Below are positions 26,280 through 34,843 of a stretch of DNA of 64,000 bases, piece by piece; position 1 is the first letter of the stretch; the number at the start of each line of letters is the position of its first letter. Made by a program: the position numbers and the translations under genes. The DNA is from Marinomonas ushuaiensis DSM 15871 (GTDB lineage Bacteria > Pseudomonadota > Gammaproteobacteria > Pseudomonadales > Marinomonadaceae): positions 434,001-498,000 of the forward strand of contig NZ_JAMB01000001.1 in the NCBI RefSeq assembly GCF_000521805.1, read 5' to 3'. A model generated the notes under the pieces. The model saw nothing but the letters and a program-made list of their open reading frames with translations. It ran no database searches and was not told the origin of the DNA.

Positions 26280-27113
26280 ATGTCACATTCTTCTCTTGTT
26301 AATTCTCTTGCTGGAATTCGTTCTAAACAACCTTGGTTGGTGATGAATGCGGCGGAAAAATTTTCGTTATCAGGCTCTGATAATCCGATCATTTCGCATT
26401 TTTATAGTTTTGAAGCGAAAGACGCGAGAGAAGCTACTTTTGCTATTCCTGATGGTTGTGTCGATATTTTGTTCGACTGCGATAGTGACCGTCCGACAGC
26501 CGAAGTGTTTGGCACGCCAATGGCTGCGATGAATATGGAATTAAACAGTCAACATCGATACTTCGGGGTACGTTTCTTGTCTGGTATTATTCCTGATTGT
26601 TTTAATGTTTCTGCGGAAGAATTAATAGATCATCACTATAGTTTTTTAGACGTTGTACCCCAATCAAATCAAGTGTTTGAGGCGATTGTGACCAGTTCAA
26701 ATTTCACTGAACAAGCGGCCTTATTTGGGGACTTTTTTGAAAGCAAGGAAACGCGTAAACCGTCTGATTTAACCACTCAAGTGTTACAAAGTATTTGTCA
26801 AAGCAACGGTACGATTCGAATTAACGATTTAGAAGACTTAACTGGGTATTCAACGCGTACGGTACAGCGTCAATTTCGTGCAGATATGGGCATGACGCCT
26901 AAAGCTTTTAGCCAAATTATACGTTGCCAATCGGCTGTTTATGACATTAATCACAGTGAAGAAGTCGCTTTTTCAGACCTGGCTTGCGATTTGGGGTTTA
27001 GCGATCAAGCACACTTTCAAAGAGAATTTAAAAAGCTGGTGCACACAACGCCACTGGATTATTTACACCGTGTTAAGCACGAAACTTACCTAGAACGTAT
27101 TCGTTATTTGTGA
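26280..27113 (+). CDS. AraC-family transcriptional regulator
   Basis: A 277-residue activator. The C-terminal HTH_18 domain (about 175-270) shows LEDLTGYSTRTVQRQFRADMGMTPKAF and the second helix pair LACDLGFSDQAHFQREFKKLVHTTP. The N-terminal part (IPDGCVDILFDCD, HRYFGVRFLSG) matches the domain common in AraC proteins of amine and aldehyde catabolism. Divergent from the permease/oxidase cluster, which it presumably activates. Confidence 0.9.
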   Translation: MSHSSLVNSLAGIRSKQPWLVMNAAEKFSLSGSDNPIISHFYSFEAKDAREATFAIPDGCVDILFDCDSDRPTAEVFGTPMAAMNMELNSQHRYFGVRFLSGIIPDCFNVSAEELIDHHYSFLDVVPQSNQVFEAIVTSSNFTEQAALFGDFFESKETRKPSDLTTQVLQSICQSNGTIRINDLEDLTGYSTRTVQRQFRADMGMTPKAFSQIIRCQSAVYDINHSEEVAFSDLACDLGFSDQAHFQREFKKLVHTTPLDYLHRVKHETYLERIRYL

Positions 27114-27176
27114 GCGATAAAGGTTCAATTCGTATTTAGTTGCACTTTAATCGTGCTTTATTGATAATTTTTCAAT

Positions 27177-27213
27177 AAAAAGCTCGTACTTATATTTTAA
27201 GTACGAGCTTTTT
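27177..27213. terminator. Strong bidirectional terminator
   Basis: Perfect 16-base stem AAAAAGCTCGTACTTA (27177-27192) / TAAGTACGAGCTTTTT (27198-27213) with a five-base loop, between the convergent AraC and siderophore ATPase genes. Confidence 0.92.
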
Positions 27214-27263
27214 ATTTTTGATGAATACAGTCGTTTTATGAATGGATCTTCCTAAGTAAGTTT

Positions 27264-28010
27264 CTATGGCCGAACAACGACAACAGGGTAGTCGTCGAGT
27301 TGTATGATCTGAGAATTCACGTTGAACAGGTCTAGAATGAGTTGTTGATTAATCATTTCTTGAGGCTTGCCGTAGGCGAAAAGCTTTCCTTCGTGTAGCG
27401 CAGCAACTTGATCTGAATATTGAATGGCTAAATTCAAATCATGTACCACCATTAGAGTGTAGGCGTTGTTTTCACGAGTGTAGGTTTTCACGTATTCCAG
27501 TAACTTGAGTTGGTTGTTCATGTCCAAGGCAGAAGTCGGTTCATCGAGAATTAATACTTTTGGCTTATTTACGATGGCTTGCGCCAAACCGACCATTTGG
27601 CTTTCTCCGCCAGACAGTTCGGTACAGACTTTGTTGGCAAGGCGGATAATACCAATGTCTTCTAGCAAGGTTAGCGCCTTTTGCGCGCTATGAGCCTTTG
27701 TGAATAATGAATTCACACCGACATGCATGGTGGTGATTAATAGCTCAACCACGGTAATACTCGCCGATATTCGATGGTCTTGTGGCAAATAGCCAATATC
27801 ATCGAGCGCCAGTGATTTACCATTTATGGTAATTAGCTGGGGCTTTAAGCGAATCAGTTTGGTCATCTGCTTAAGCAAGGTAGATTTACCCGCGCCATTT
27901 TTGCCAATCAAAGACACCATTTCGCCTGTCTTAATTTCTGGAATCGTTAAATCATCTAAAACAAGGTTTCCAGAAAACGACACAGACAGATTCTTAATAT
28001 TCAGGCTCAT
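27264..28010 (-). CDS. Siderophore/iron ABC transporter ATP-binding protein (FecE type)
   Basis: A 248-residue ATPase: Walker A GKNGAGKS, Q-loop GYLPQD, signature LSGGESQM, Walker B VLILDEPTSALD and switch His in VVHDLNLAI. The ESQ variant signature and PQD loop are usual in Fe/siderophore/B12 importers. Its start overlaps the permease stop by one base. Third gene of a binding protein-permease-ATPase operon with a Fur-like box upstream. Confidence 0.9.
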   Translation of the reverse strand: MSLNIKNLSVSFSGNLVLDDLTIPEIKTGEMVSLIGKNGAGKSTLLKQMTKLIRLKPQLITINGKSLALDDIGYLPQDHRISASITVVELLITTMHVGVNSLFTKAHSAQKALTLLEDIGIIRLANKVCTELSGGESQMVGLAQAIVNKPKVLILDEPTSALDMNNQLKLLEYVKTYTRENNAYTLMVVHDLNLAIQYSDQVAALHEGKLFAYGKPQEMINQQLILDLFNVNSQIIQLDDYPVVVVRP

Positions 28011-29104
28011 TAAAATTTACCGCCTTTTTTGATGATTAAGAAAATGAAGAATGGTACGCCGATGATCGACATCATCACGGTGAGAGGCAAAATTAACCCA
28101 GGCATAAGCGATTTACTCGCAATCGACGCCAGTTCAACCAATACCGCGCCAAGCAAAACTGAGGCGGGTAAAAAGTAGCGTTGGTCTTCTCCTAAAATCA
28201 TTCGAGCAATGTGTGGTGCAACTAAGCCCACAAAGCCAATGGCGCCCACAAAAGATACAGATAATGCGGTGATTAAAGACACTAATAGAAGCGTTTTGAT
28301 TCGTAATCGTTTGACATTAATACCCATGGATTCCGCACGTTCTTGTCCGATTTTCAATGAGGAAAGTTTCCAAGAGTCCTTCATCATTATCGCCAAGACG
28401 GTAGGTAACAAAATGGCGAGTATGGTGATTTTCTCCCAATTTCCGCGATCCAAAGACCCCATTTGCCAGAAGATTAACGTTTGTAACTGCGTTTCGGTCG
28501 CTATGTATTGCATCATGATTAACATACCGTCGTAGGCAAACATGATCGCAACGCCAAACAGCATCACGCCTTCAATTGATATGCGCTTTAGCGATGACAT
28601 GGCCGCAATTAGACATGTAGTCAGTAAGCACATCACAAACGCCATAAAAGCAATTTCGTACTCTAATGGAATGTAGGGAATAGACACGATATGCGTGATA
28701 ACCAGCGATGCACCAAATCCCGCGGAAGCAGAAATACCAAAGGTATAAGGGTCAGCCAGCGGGTTGTTTAAGGTGGTTTGCATTTGTGCTCCCGCCAAGG
28801 CGAGTATGCCACCCACAAAGGGTGCCATGAGTGACATTGGCATACGAATGTCCCACACAATTATACTGCTGGTAATATCGCTGCTGGCAGGGTGGAAAAT
28901 GGCATTCAGCACTTTGCCTAAGGTTAATCCTTGCGACCCAATGAGAATATCTGCGATGAGGCAGACAATACTCAGGAGAAAGAAAATCACTAAGGTAATT
29001 TTTTTTCTCCGTTCACGAGTGTGATGTACTGTTAAGGCATTTTTGACTTGTTCGCTTTCTGTGCTGTCAATCGTATTGCTTGGCGAATAGCTGGTGTTAC
29101 TCAC
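28010..29104 (-). CDS. FecCD-family siderophore permease
   Basis: A 364-residue permease with about ten membrane segments. Signature regions: GGILALAGAQMQTTLNNPLADPYTFGISASAGFGA and the C-terminal VGAIGFVGLVAPHIARMILGEDQR, both diagnostic of FecCD/BtuC permeases. A 35-residue charged N-terminal tail precedes the first helix. Its start overlaps the binding-protein stop by four bases. One permease gene only, so it forms a homodimer. Confidence 0.92.
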   Translation of the reverse strand: MSNTSYSPSNTIDSTESEQVKNALTVHHTRERRKKITLVIFFLLSIVCLIADILIGSQGLTLGKVLNAIFHPASSDITSSIIVWDIRMPMSLMAPFVGGILALAGAQMQTTLNNPLADPYTFGISASAGFGASLVITHIVSIPYIPLEYEIAFMAFVMCLLTTCLIAAMSSLKRISIEGVMLFGVAIMFAYDGMLIMMQYIATETQLQTLIFWQMGSLDRGNWEKITILAILLPTVLAIMMKDSWKLSSLKIGQERAESMGINVKRLRIKTLLLVSLITALSVSFVGAIGFVGLVAPHIARMILGEDQRYFLPASVLLGAVLVELASIASKSLMPGLILPLTVMMSIIGVPFFIFLIIKKGGKF

Positions 29105-30270
29105 TGTTTAATGACCTTAAAGTTATCTTGTCCAAAGCGTCCAGATACACTGCGATTAGCAAAAATCTGGTTCATTTCTTCAAATGTATTCTCAGGGTTT
29201 AAGGTCTTAAATTGCTCTGGGTAAATCCATTTCGCAAAGTACTCCAAGGCAACGATGTTGTATGGTGAGTTATAGAAAGGCATATAGATAGAGTAGATAT
29301 TTTGGTCTTTATAAGCCGCGAGCGCTTTCAACCAGGGACGATTCATAATGTGTTCGGTTGATTTCTGGATCGCCTTATTATTGAGCGGAGCGTAACCAAA
29401 CGGAATCCCAGACGTTGGATTCCCCTCTTTATCGATCCAACCGGTTGTCTGCATAATGTACACATCTGGTTGATACGTAATAATGCTTTCTTTTGACATT
29501 TGGCCTGTGTTTGCGCCTTTTAATGGTTCGTGAGCAATGTTAACTGCGTTTAAAAATGGTACGTATGCACCCATATTTCCGTCAGCAAAAGTATTACAGC
29601 AGGAATCGCTGTAACCTGCGGCACGCTCAATAAAGACTTTTCGATTCAGTTGCGATGCGGGTAATAATGCAATGGTGCTGCTCAGCACATCGACGTGTTT
29701 TTGATAATAAGCCGCGAATTTTTCGCCTTGTGCTTTTTTGCCCAAGGCGGTTGCTAAACTTGTCACAGATTGCACTGTGTTGACGATTGGATCTTCGCGG
29801 AAATCAATGGCTAATACTTTGATTCCAAGTTTATCTAACTTCTTAATTAAGCCTTTGTCTGCGGCCAGTTTGACATTGGAAATATCCAGTACGAATAAAT
29901 CTGGTCGACGTTTCATATTGATGAAGCGTTCCGTATCAAACTCGCCAGATTTTACTTTACCGATTTTCACGACGTCTTTTAGTTGCGGATAAGTCTTGGT
30001 GTAATCGCGATACATGCTGGGTGCAGAGACACGCATATCATCGCGCCAAGCAACTAGACGATCAGGGGCTTCGTCTTGATAAAGCATTTCTAGTAAAGGG
30101 AAAACGCGACCCGTCGAAAGCGCAATGTTTTTGGGCTCGTGGTCTATGGTGATGGTCCTGCCGGCGACGTCAGTCACTGTGACAGGAAAGGTATCGGCTA
30201 GGACAGAATAAGAAGAAAGAAGTAGCGAGACCGTAAACAATGAACGAGAAAGAATGGATGTTTTCATCAA
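29101..30270 (-). CDS. Periplasmic iron/siderophore-binding protein
   Basis: A 389-residue binding protein of the helical-backbone (PeriBP_2) class. Signal peptide ends near SYSVLA-DT (about residue 25). The classic start of the mature chain VTVTDVAGRTITIDHEPKNIAL is followed by the second lobe EPLKGANTGQMSKESIITYQPDVYIM. Longer than FepB-type proteins and with a Cys pair (DSCCN). Iron-siderophore is favoured over B12 because of the Fur-like site 28 bases upstream. The two adjacent Met codons at the start make the exact start uncertain by one residue. Confidence 0.88.
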   Translation of the reverse strand: MMKTSILSRSLFTVSLLLSSYSVLADTFPVTVTDVAGRTITIDHEPKNIALSTGRVFPLLEMLYQDEAPDRLVAWRDDMRVSAPSMYRDYTKTYPQLKDVVKIGKVKSGEFDTERFINMKRRPDLFVLDISNVKLAADKGLIKKLDKLGIKVLAIDFREDPIVNTVQSVTSLATALGKKAQGEKFAAYYQKHVDVLSSTIALLPASQLNRKVFIERAAGYSDSCCNTFADGNMGAYVPFLNAVNIAHEPLKGANTGQMSKESIITYQPDVYIMQTTGWIDKEGNPTSGIPFGYAPLNNKAIQKSTEHIMNRPWLKALAAYKDQNIYSIYMPFYNSPYNIVALEYFAKWIYPEQFKTLNPENTFEEMNQIFANRSVSGRFGQDNFKVIKQ

Positions 30271-30297
30271 ATGAAGCTCTTTTTTGGTAAGAGATTA

Positions 30298-30316
30298 AAT
30301 GGTAATTGTTTTCATT
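30298..30316 (-). promoter_or_regulatory. Fur-box-like site
   Basis: AATGGTAATTGTTTTCATT matches the repeat-form Fur consensus AATGATAATCATTATCATT at 15 of 19 positions, 28 bases before the binding-protein start. It supports iron control of the ABC operon. Confidence 0.65.
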
Positions 30317-30378
30317 CGTGTTTGTAAGGACTTTTACATTTTATTTATACACCGCTAAGGCGCGACATTAAAAAGAAG

Positions 30379-30489
30379 TTAAGTCGACGACAGCAATTGC
30401 CGCAAAGCCAAAGCCTGAATAGCCACGTACAACGCCTGCCACATGACAATCAGAATCAGCATCCAAATAAGGTCTAAATCAAATGACAC
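30379..30489 (-). CDS. Small hydrophobic ORF (36 aa) upstream of the siderophore operon
   Basis: GTG start with GGAGA five bases upstream; 36 codons then TAA. The peptide opens with an acidic MSFDLDL, then a hydrophobic run IWMLILIVMWQALYV and an AIQALAL helix, ending RQLLSST. It could be a single-pass membrane peptide. It is read in the same direction as the ABC operon, 108 bases before the binding-protein start, with the Fur-like box in between. I do not recognise it. Comparative conservation is needed to call it real. Confidence 0.5.
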   Translation of the reverse strand: MSFDLDLIWMLILIVMWQALYVAIQALALRQLLSST

Positions 30490-30635
30490 AGAACTCTCCG
30501 AATAACATATAAAGTAATATTGAGAGAGTCAGTATGCCGCTTTTACTCTTTATGATTTAGCTCCAATTTTAGTTTTCTGTGGTACCAATTATAGCGAACG
30601 TTGGATTGTCTTCTTTAAAAGCGAGGTCAATCTCA
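30490..30635. other. Spacer between the small ORF and puuE
   Basis: An AT-rich spacer that should carry the promoter for the small ORF and the 3' end of puuE. No terminator hairpin or further ORF is evident. Confidence 0.3.
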
Positions 30636-31562
30636 TTACTCTGGATAGTGGTTCTCAATCCAATGATCAGCAATGTCACCACGACGAGTAATCCAAACAT
30701 CATCATGAGACTGAACGTAATCTAAGAAACGCTTTAGCGCCATGAAGCGACTTGGTTTCCCTAAGGTTCGACAATGCATACCAATCGACATCATTTTCGG
30801 TGATGTTGCGCCTTCTTCGTATAAACAATCAAAGTTGTCTTTCAAATATTGAAAAAATTCTTCGCTGTGATTGAAGCCGTATGGTGAAGAGAACTTCATA
30901 TCGTTACAGTCTAGCGTGTAAGGCACGATCAGATGCGGTTTGGTTTCTCCTTTCTTCTCATGATGCGGCACTTTTACCCAATAAGGTAAGTCATCACCGT
31001 AGTTGTCGGAATCGTATTTAAGTTGTGGCTGTTCAGCGACAAGTTTACGAGTGTTTGGCGAATCTCGTCCTGTGTACCAGCCTGAAGGTTTTATGCCAGT
31101 AACTTGCTCGATCAAATCCAACGCTTTTTGCATGTGCTCGCGTTCTTGCTCGATTGGCATATCTTGGTAATGAATCCACTTCAAGCCATGACACACCAAT
31201 TCGTGTCCACCTTCCACAAAAGCTTTCGCCACATCAGGATTACGCTCTAACGCTGTTGCAATGGCAAAGATAGACAAAGGCAAACTACGTTTCTCAAATT
31301 CATTTAATATGCGCCAAACACCAGACCGAGAGCCATACTCATACAAAGACTCCATGCTCATGTGACGATCTTTAAAAGGCTGAGCCCCGAAGATTTCAGA
31401 CAAAAATGTTTCTGAATGTTCATCGCCATGAAGAACACAATTTTCACCGCCTTCTTCAAAATTCAAGACAAATTGTAGGGCGATTCTGGCATTGTTCGGC
31501 CAGTTTACTTTTGGTTGTTGGCGACCATAGCCTGCGTAATCTCGTTCTAAATAGTGTTTCAT
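30636..31562 (-). CDS. puuE: Allantoinase PuuE (polysaccharide-deacetylase fold)
   Basis: A 308-residue member of the NodB-like deacetylase fold matching the metal-independent allantoinase PuuE: ERDYAGYGRQQPKVNWPNNARIALQFVLNFEEGGEN at the start, then GGHELVCHGLKWIHYQDM and GWYTGRDSPNTRKL. PuuE opens allantoin to allantoate, the substrate of the amidohydrolase at 18468, so the ureide route is split between two loci in this window. RBS AGGAA is seven bases from ATG. Confidence 0.93.
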   Translation of the reverse strand: MKHYLERDYAGYGRQQPKVNWPNNARIALQFVLNFEEGGENCVLHGDEHSETFLSEIFGAQPFKDRHMSMESLYEYGSRSGVWRILNEFEKRSLPLSIFAIATALERNPDVAKAFVEGGHELVCHGLKWIHYQDMPIEQEREHMQKALDLIEQVTGIKPSGWYTGRDSPNTRKLVAEQPQLKYDSDNYGDDLPYWVKVPHHEKKGETKPHLIVPYTLDCNDMKFSSPYGFNHSEEFFQYLKDNFDCLYEEGATSPKMMSIGMHCRTLGKPSRFMALKRFLDYVQSHDDVWITRRGDIADHWIENHYPE

Positions 31563-31663
31563 AGTTTTTCCTGATGTCTTTTTATGGCATAGCTTAAAGT
31601 ATCTAAGCTATTTTGTGCTTTTGTTTATACAATAACTGTTCACATCATGGCGAGTCTAACGTA

Positions 31664-32545
31664 TTAATTTATCAGGAAGTTTTGTGACTTCTCTGTAGTG
31701 TTCTTAATGAGGTCATCATCTGACCTGTCTTTTAATTTAACACCAGATAACTTTAATGTTCGAGCTTCATTTAATAGGTAATAAGCTTTGCGAGCGGCTT
31801 CTTGATAAACCAAGCCAGCAGGGCGAATATTTGAAATACAGTTTCGATAAGCATCGGTAAAACCAACTTTTCCATCCCAAGTGAGATATAACCCCAAACT
31901 GTCTGGCGAGCTAAGTCCTGGGCGTTCACCGATAAGAACCAATACGCATTTTGCGTTAAGTCGTTGGCAGACGTCATCTCCAATGGCAACACGTCCTTGC
32001 TCGACAATGCAAATTGGTGCGATTTTCCAGTCATCTTTCTGATGGGTTTTTATTTGAGAAAATAAGGCTCCTAAGAAAGGTAAGGTGTTTTGCTCAATGG
32101 CCAAAGATGACAGGCCATCAACCACGACAATGGCAAGATCATAGGTATCGTTTGATGATGCTCTGTGTGCATCCAGCTTTGTAGCAGAAGCTTCATCTAG
32201 AAGGCGTCCATAGTCTGGACGTTGTAAATACGTTGCGCGATCCGCCGCACGACTGTGCAAGATTAGGGGGGCACAGTCAGGCGTCCACTCTTTAATCCAA
32301 TTCTGCTCCATAAGTGTCTTGATAAGTTGATTTGTATTGAGTTGAGTGTGAACTGCGTCTATGGCTTGTGCATGAGCTAACTGGAAGGCTAATAAATGTG
32401 AAGTGGGCACGCTGATACCAGAGCGCCCTAAACCAACGCGTGCATCGGTAAATGTATTAAGTTTACGCCACGGGTTTTCTGTCACCGCTTCTTCAATGGA
32501 ATCAAGGTTATCAGAGTCAATAAATAGGTCTTTATCTTGGCTCAT
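31664..32545 (-). CDS. eutC: Ethanolamine ammonia-lyase light chain
   Basis: A 293-residue EutC. Family features: [32 protein letters not shown]-like [37 protein letters not shown] and [20 protein letters not shown], with two cysteines in NCISNIR. With EutB it forms the adenosylcobalamin-dependent lyase that converts ethanolamine to acetaldehyde and ammonia. ATGA overlap with eutB shows coupling. No targeting peptide typical of microcompartment proteins is obvious, and no shell genes are in the window. Confidence 0.95.
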   Translation of the reverse strand: [293 protein letters not shown]

Positions 32546-33963
32546 GAGCGACCTCCAATGATGCGATTAAGGGATTGATGGAAGGCATCAGGTAGCTGGT
32601 GGTTTAGACTGAAGGTGTCGTTATTTTTGAAAATCTCCATTTTCGCGAGCCAAGCATCGAATTCAGGTGCGGGTTTTAAACCTAATACTCGACGAGCGTA
32701 TAAAGCATCATGGAATGACGTGGTTTGATAATTCAACATTATGTCATCAGAGCCAGGAATGCCCATAATAAAGGTGCAACCAGCGACACCTAAAAGAGTT
32801 AGCAAGTTGTCCATGTCATTCTGATCCGCTTCAGCATGGTTGGTGTAACAAACATCGCAACCCATTGGTAAGCCAAGCAGTTTTCCGCAGAAATGATCTT
32901 CTAAACCCGCGCGAGTAATTTCTTTGCCATCGTATAAATATTCAGGGCCGATAAAGCCAACCACGGTATTGACCAGGAGTGGATTAAATTTTCGTGCCAC
33001 AGCATAGGCTCTTGCTTCGCAAGTTTGTTGGTCTAAACCATGATGAGCGTTGGCAGAGAGTGCACTGCCTTGGCCTGTTTCAAAATACATGACGTTATTA
33101 CCAACGGTGCCACGATTCAAAGATAAGGCGGCCTCTTGTGCTTCAGCAAGATTTGCCAAGTTAAAGCCAAAGCTATCATTAGTCGCTTGGGTTCCGCCGA
33201 TAGACTGGAAGACCAAGTCCACAGGCGCGCCTTGCTCAATGCATTCTATGGTATTTGTTACGTGAGTAAGGACGCATGACTGAGTTGGAATCTCATAATG
33301 CTGGATAACTTCATCCATCATTTTGATTAATCGAGTGGCTTGCTGAACATTGTCGGTCGCTGGATTGATGCCAATCACCGCATCGCCGCTGGCGTACAGC
33401 AGCCCATCTAACATACTGGCAGCAATACCCGTTAAGTCGTCCGTTGGGTGATTGGGTTGTAAGCGTGTTGATAAATGCCCCGGTAAACCTATGGTGTTGC
33501 GGAAAGCGGTTTTGACGTGACATTTTTTGGCCACCAAAATGAGATCTTGATTCCGCATTATCTTACTAACAGCCGCCGCCATTTCTGGTGTAACACCTTG
33601 ACGAATTGATGTTAAAACGTCAGTAGACGCAAGGTCGCTGAGTAGCCAGTCGCGAAAACCACCAACCGTCAAATGGGAGATCGGGGCAAAAGCGAGTTTG
33701 TCGTGATCATCTATGATTAAGCGAGTTATTTCGTCTTTCTCGTAAGGTACAAGAGTGTGTTCAAGAAAAAGACTCAGTGGTACATCGGCCAATGTCATTT
33801 GTGCGATGGCTCGCTCTTCTGCACTGCGCGCGGCAATGCCAGCTAAGCGGTCGCCTGAGCGAGCGGGGGTTGCTTTGGCCATTAACTCGGCTAGATCAAC
33901 AAAACCGAAGGTGCGACTTCCTACGGTGTGACGAAATTGAAAAGTAGAATGTGGCTGGCTCAT
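32542..33963 (-). CDS. eutB: Ethanolamine ammonia-lyase heavy chain
   Basis: A 473-residue EutB, catalytic subunit of the B12-dependent lyase. Recognisable blocks: FGFVDLAELMAKATPARSGDRLAG, GFIGPEYLYDG, MGCDVCYTNHAEADQNDMDN and FIMGIPGSDDIMLNYQTTSFHD. The start at MSQPHSTF (33963) is preferred over a frame 24 residues longer whose extra N-terminus is hydrophobic and unlike the family. It leads a eutBC pair typical of bacteria that use ethanolamine as a nitrogen source without microcompartments. Confidence 0.95.
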   Translation of the reverse strand: MSQPHSTFQFRHTVGSRTFGFVDLAELMAKATPARSGDRLAGIAARSAEERAIAQMTLADVPLSLFLEHTLVPYEKDEITRLIIDDHDKLAFAPISHLTVGGFRDWLLSDLASTDVLTSIRQGVTPEMAAAVSKIMRNQDLILVAKKCHVKTAFRNTIGLPGHLSTRLQPNHPTDDLTGIAASMLDGLLYASGDAVIGINPATDNVQQATRLIKMMDEVIQHYEIPTQSCVLTHVTNTIECIEQGAPVDLVFQSIGGTQATNDSFGFNLANLAEAQEAALSLNRGTVGNNVMYFETGQGSALSANAHHGLDQQTCEARAYAVARKFNPLLVNTVVGFIGPEYLYDGKEITRAGLEDHFCGKLLGLPMGCDVCYTNHAEADQNDMDNLLTLLGVAGCTFIMGIPGSDDIMLNYQTTSFHDALYARRVLGLKPAPEFDAWLAKMEIFKNNDTFSLNHQLPDAFHQSLNRIIGGRS

Positions 33964-34268
33964 AGCGTTTTCTCGCGGATTAATGTTTTTCACTCTCAAG
34001 TTGTGGAAGCAAAAAAATAGAAAGATAAAAGGCATAAGACTTGCTTCTTATTAACCTTACTGAAAATAACGACGAGTTGTTATCGAATAATGAAAAAAAT
34101 GACTGATTTATATATATCGTAATGAAGGTTTTATTGTTTATTGTAAGGGAATAATGGATATTTAATTGGGTGTCATGCTGGAAATCTGATCCGTTTGAAG
34201 CAGAAATATGAGCAACCATCACAAACATTAGAATGGCAATGCTAGATTAATAAAAGGAAGTGAATCTA
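33964..34268. promoter_or_regulatory. Spacer between eutB and the GNAT gene
   Basis: A 305-base AT-rich spacer with divergent promoters. Near 34100-34120 is an alternating TA tract. A minus-strand open frame (33980-34228) overlaps the true eutB start region and has no supporting features. No riboswitch pattern was recognised. Confidence 0.3.
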
Positions 34269-34778
34269 ATGAGTACATTTCAAATTCGTACAGGGGTTAT
34301 TGACGATTTAGCCGCTTTAACGGATCTCTATAATTATTACATTGCCAATACTGCAACGACGTTTGATATTGAACCTTATACATTAGCAAGTCGAGGAGTG
34401 TGGTTCGCACAATTTGCTCCGACAGGAAGACATCAGCTGTTGGTTGTTGAAGAAGCGGGAGAAGTTCTAGGTTATGCGTGTAGTGGTCAATTTAAAGCCA
34501 AGAAAGCCTACGAAACCTCAGTGGAAGTGAGTATTTATCTAAAACCAAATACACAAGGTCGAGGGTTGGGGAAGGCTTTATATACTGAGTTATTTAAACG
34601 GTTGGAAGCGGAAGATGTACATCGTGCCTATGCTGGCATTACATTACCCAATAACGCATCGCTTATTATTCATAAGAAGTTTTGCTTTGAATCAGTAGGT
34701 GTTTCTCGAGAAGTGGGTCGTAAGTTTGATAAGTATTGGGATGTTGAAATGCTGGAAAAAGCGATTAGCTTTTCTTAA
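34269..34778 (+). CDS. GNAT N-acetyltransferase (phosphinothricin acetyltransferase-like)
   Basis: A 169-residue acetyltransferase. FQIRTGVIDDLAALTDLYNYYI begins the fold, and the acetyl-CoA loop is LKPNTQGRGLGKALY. The end VGRKFDKYWDVEMLEK matches the Pat/YwnH group that acetylates phosphinothricin or methionine sulfoximine. The ATG at 34269 has AAGGAAG eight bases upstream; a GTG at 34260 is too close to it. Stands alone. Confidence 0.88.
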   Translation: MSTFQIRTGVIDDLAALTDLYNYYIANTATTFDIEPYTLASRGVWFAQFAPTGRHQLLVVEEAGEVLGYACSGQFKAKKAYETSVEVSIYLKPNTQGRGLGKALYTELFKRLEAEDVHRAYAGITLPNNASLIIHKKFCFESVGVSREVGRKFDKYWDVEMLEKAISFS

Positions 34779-34843
34779 GGAACTTAACTTTTCTTTTTCT
34801 TTCCAATGCTTATATTTTTCAAGTAATTTTTTAGGTGATTTTT

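Noticed and set aside
33980-34228. Minus-strand 82-codon frame upstream of eutB
   Set aside because: Overlaps the 5' leader of eutB, with no ribosome site and no family features.
33964-34268. Cobalamin riboswitch before eutB
   Set aside because: No B12-box-like sequence or suitable stem was recognised.
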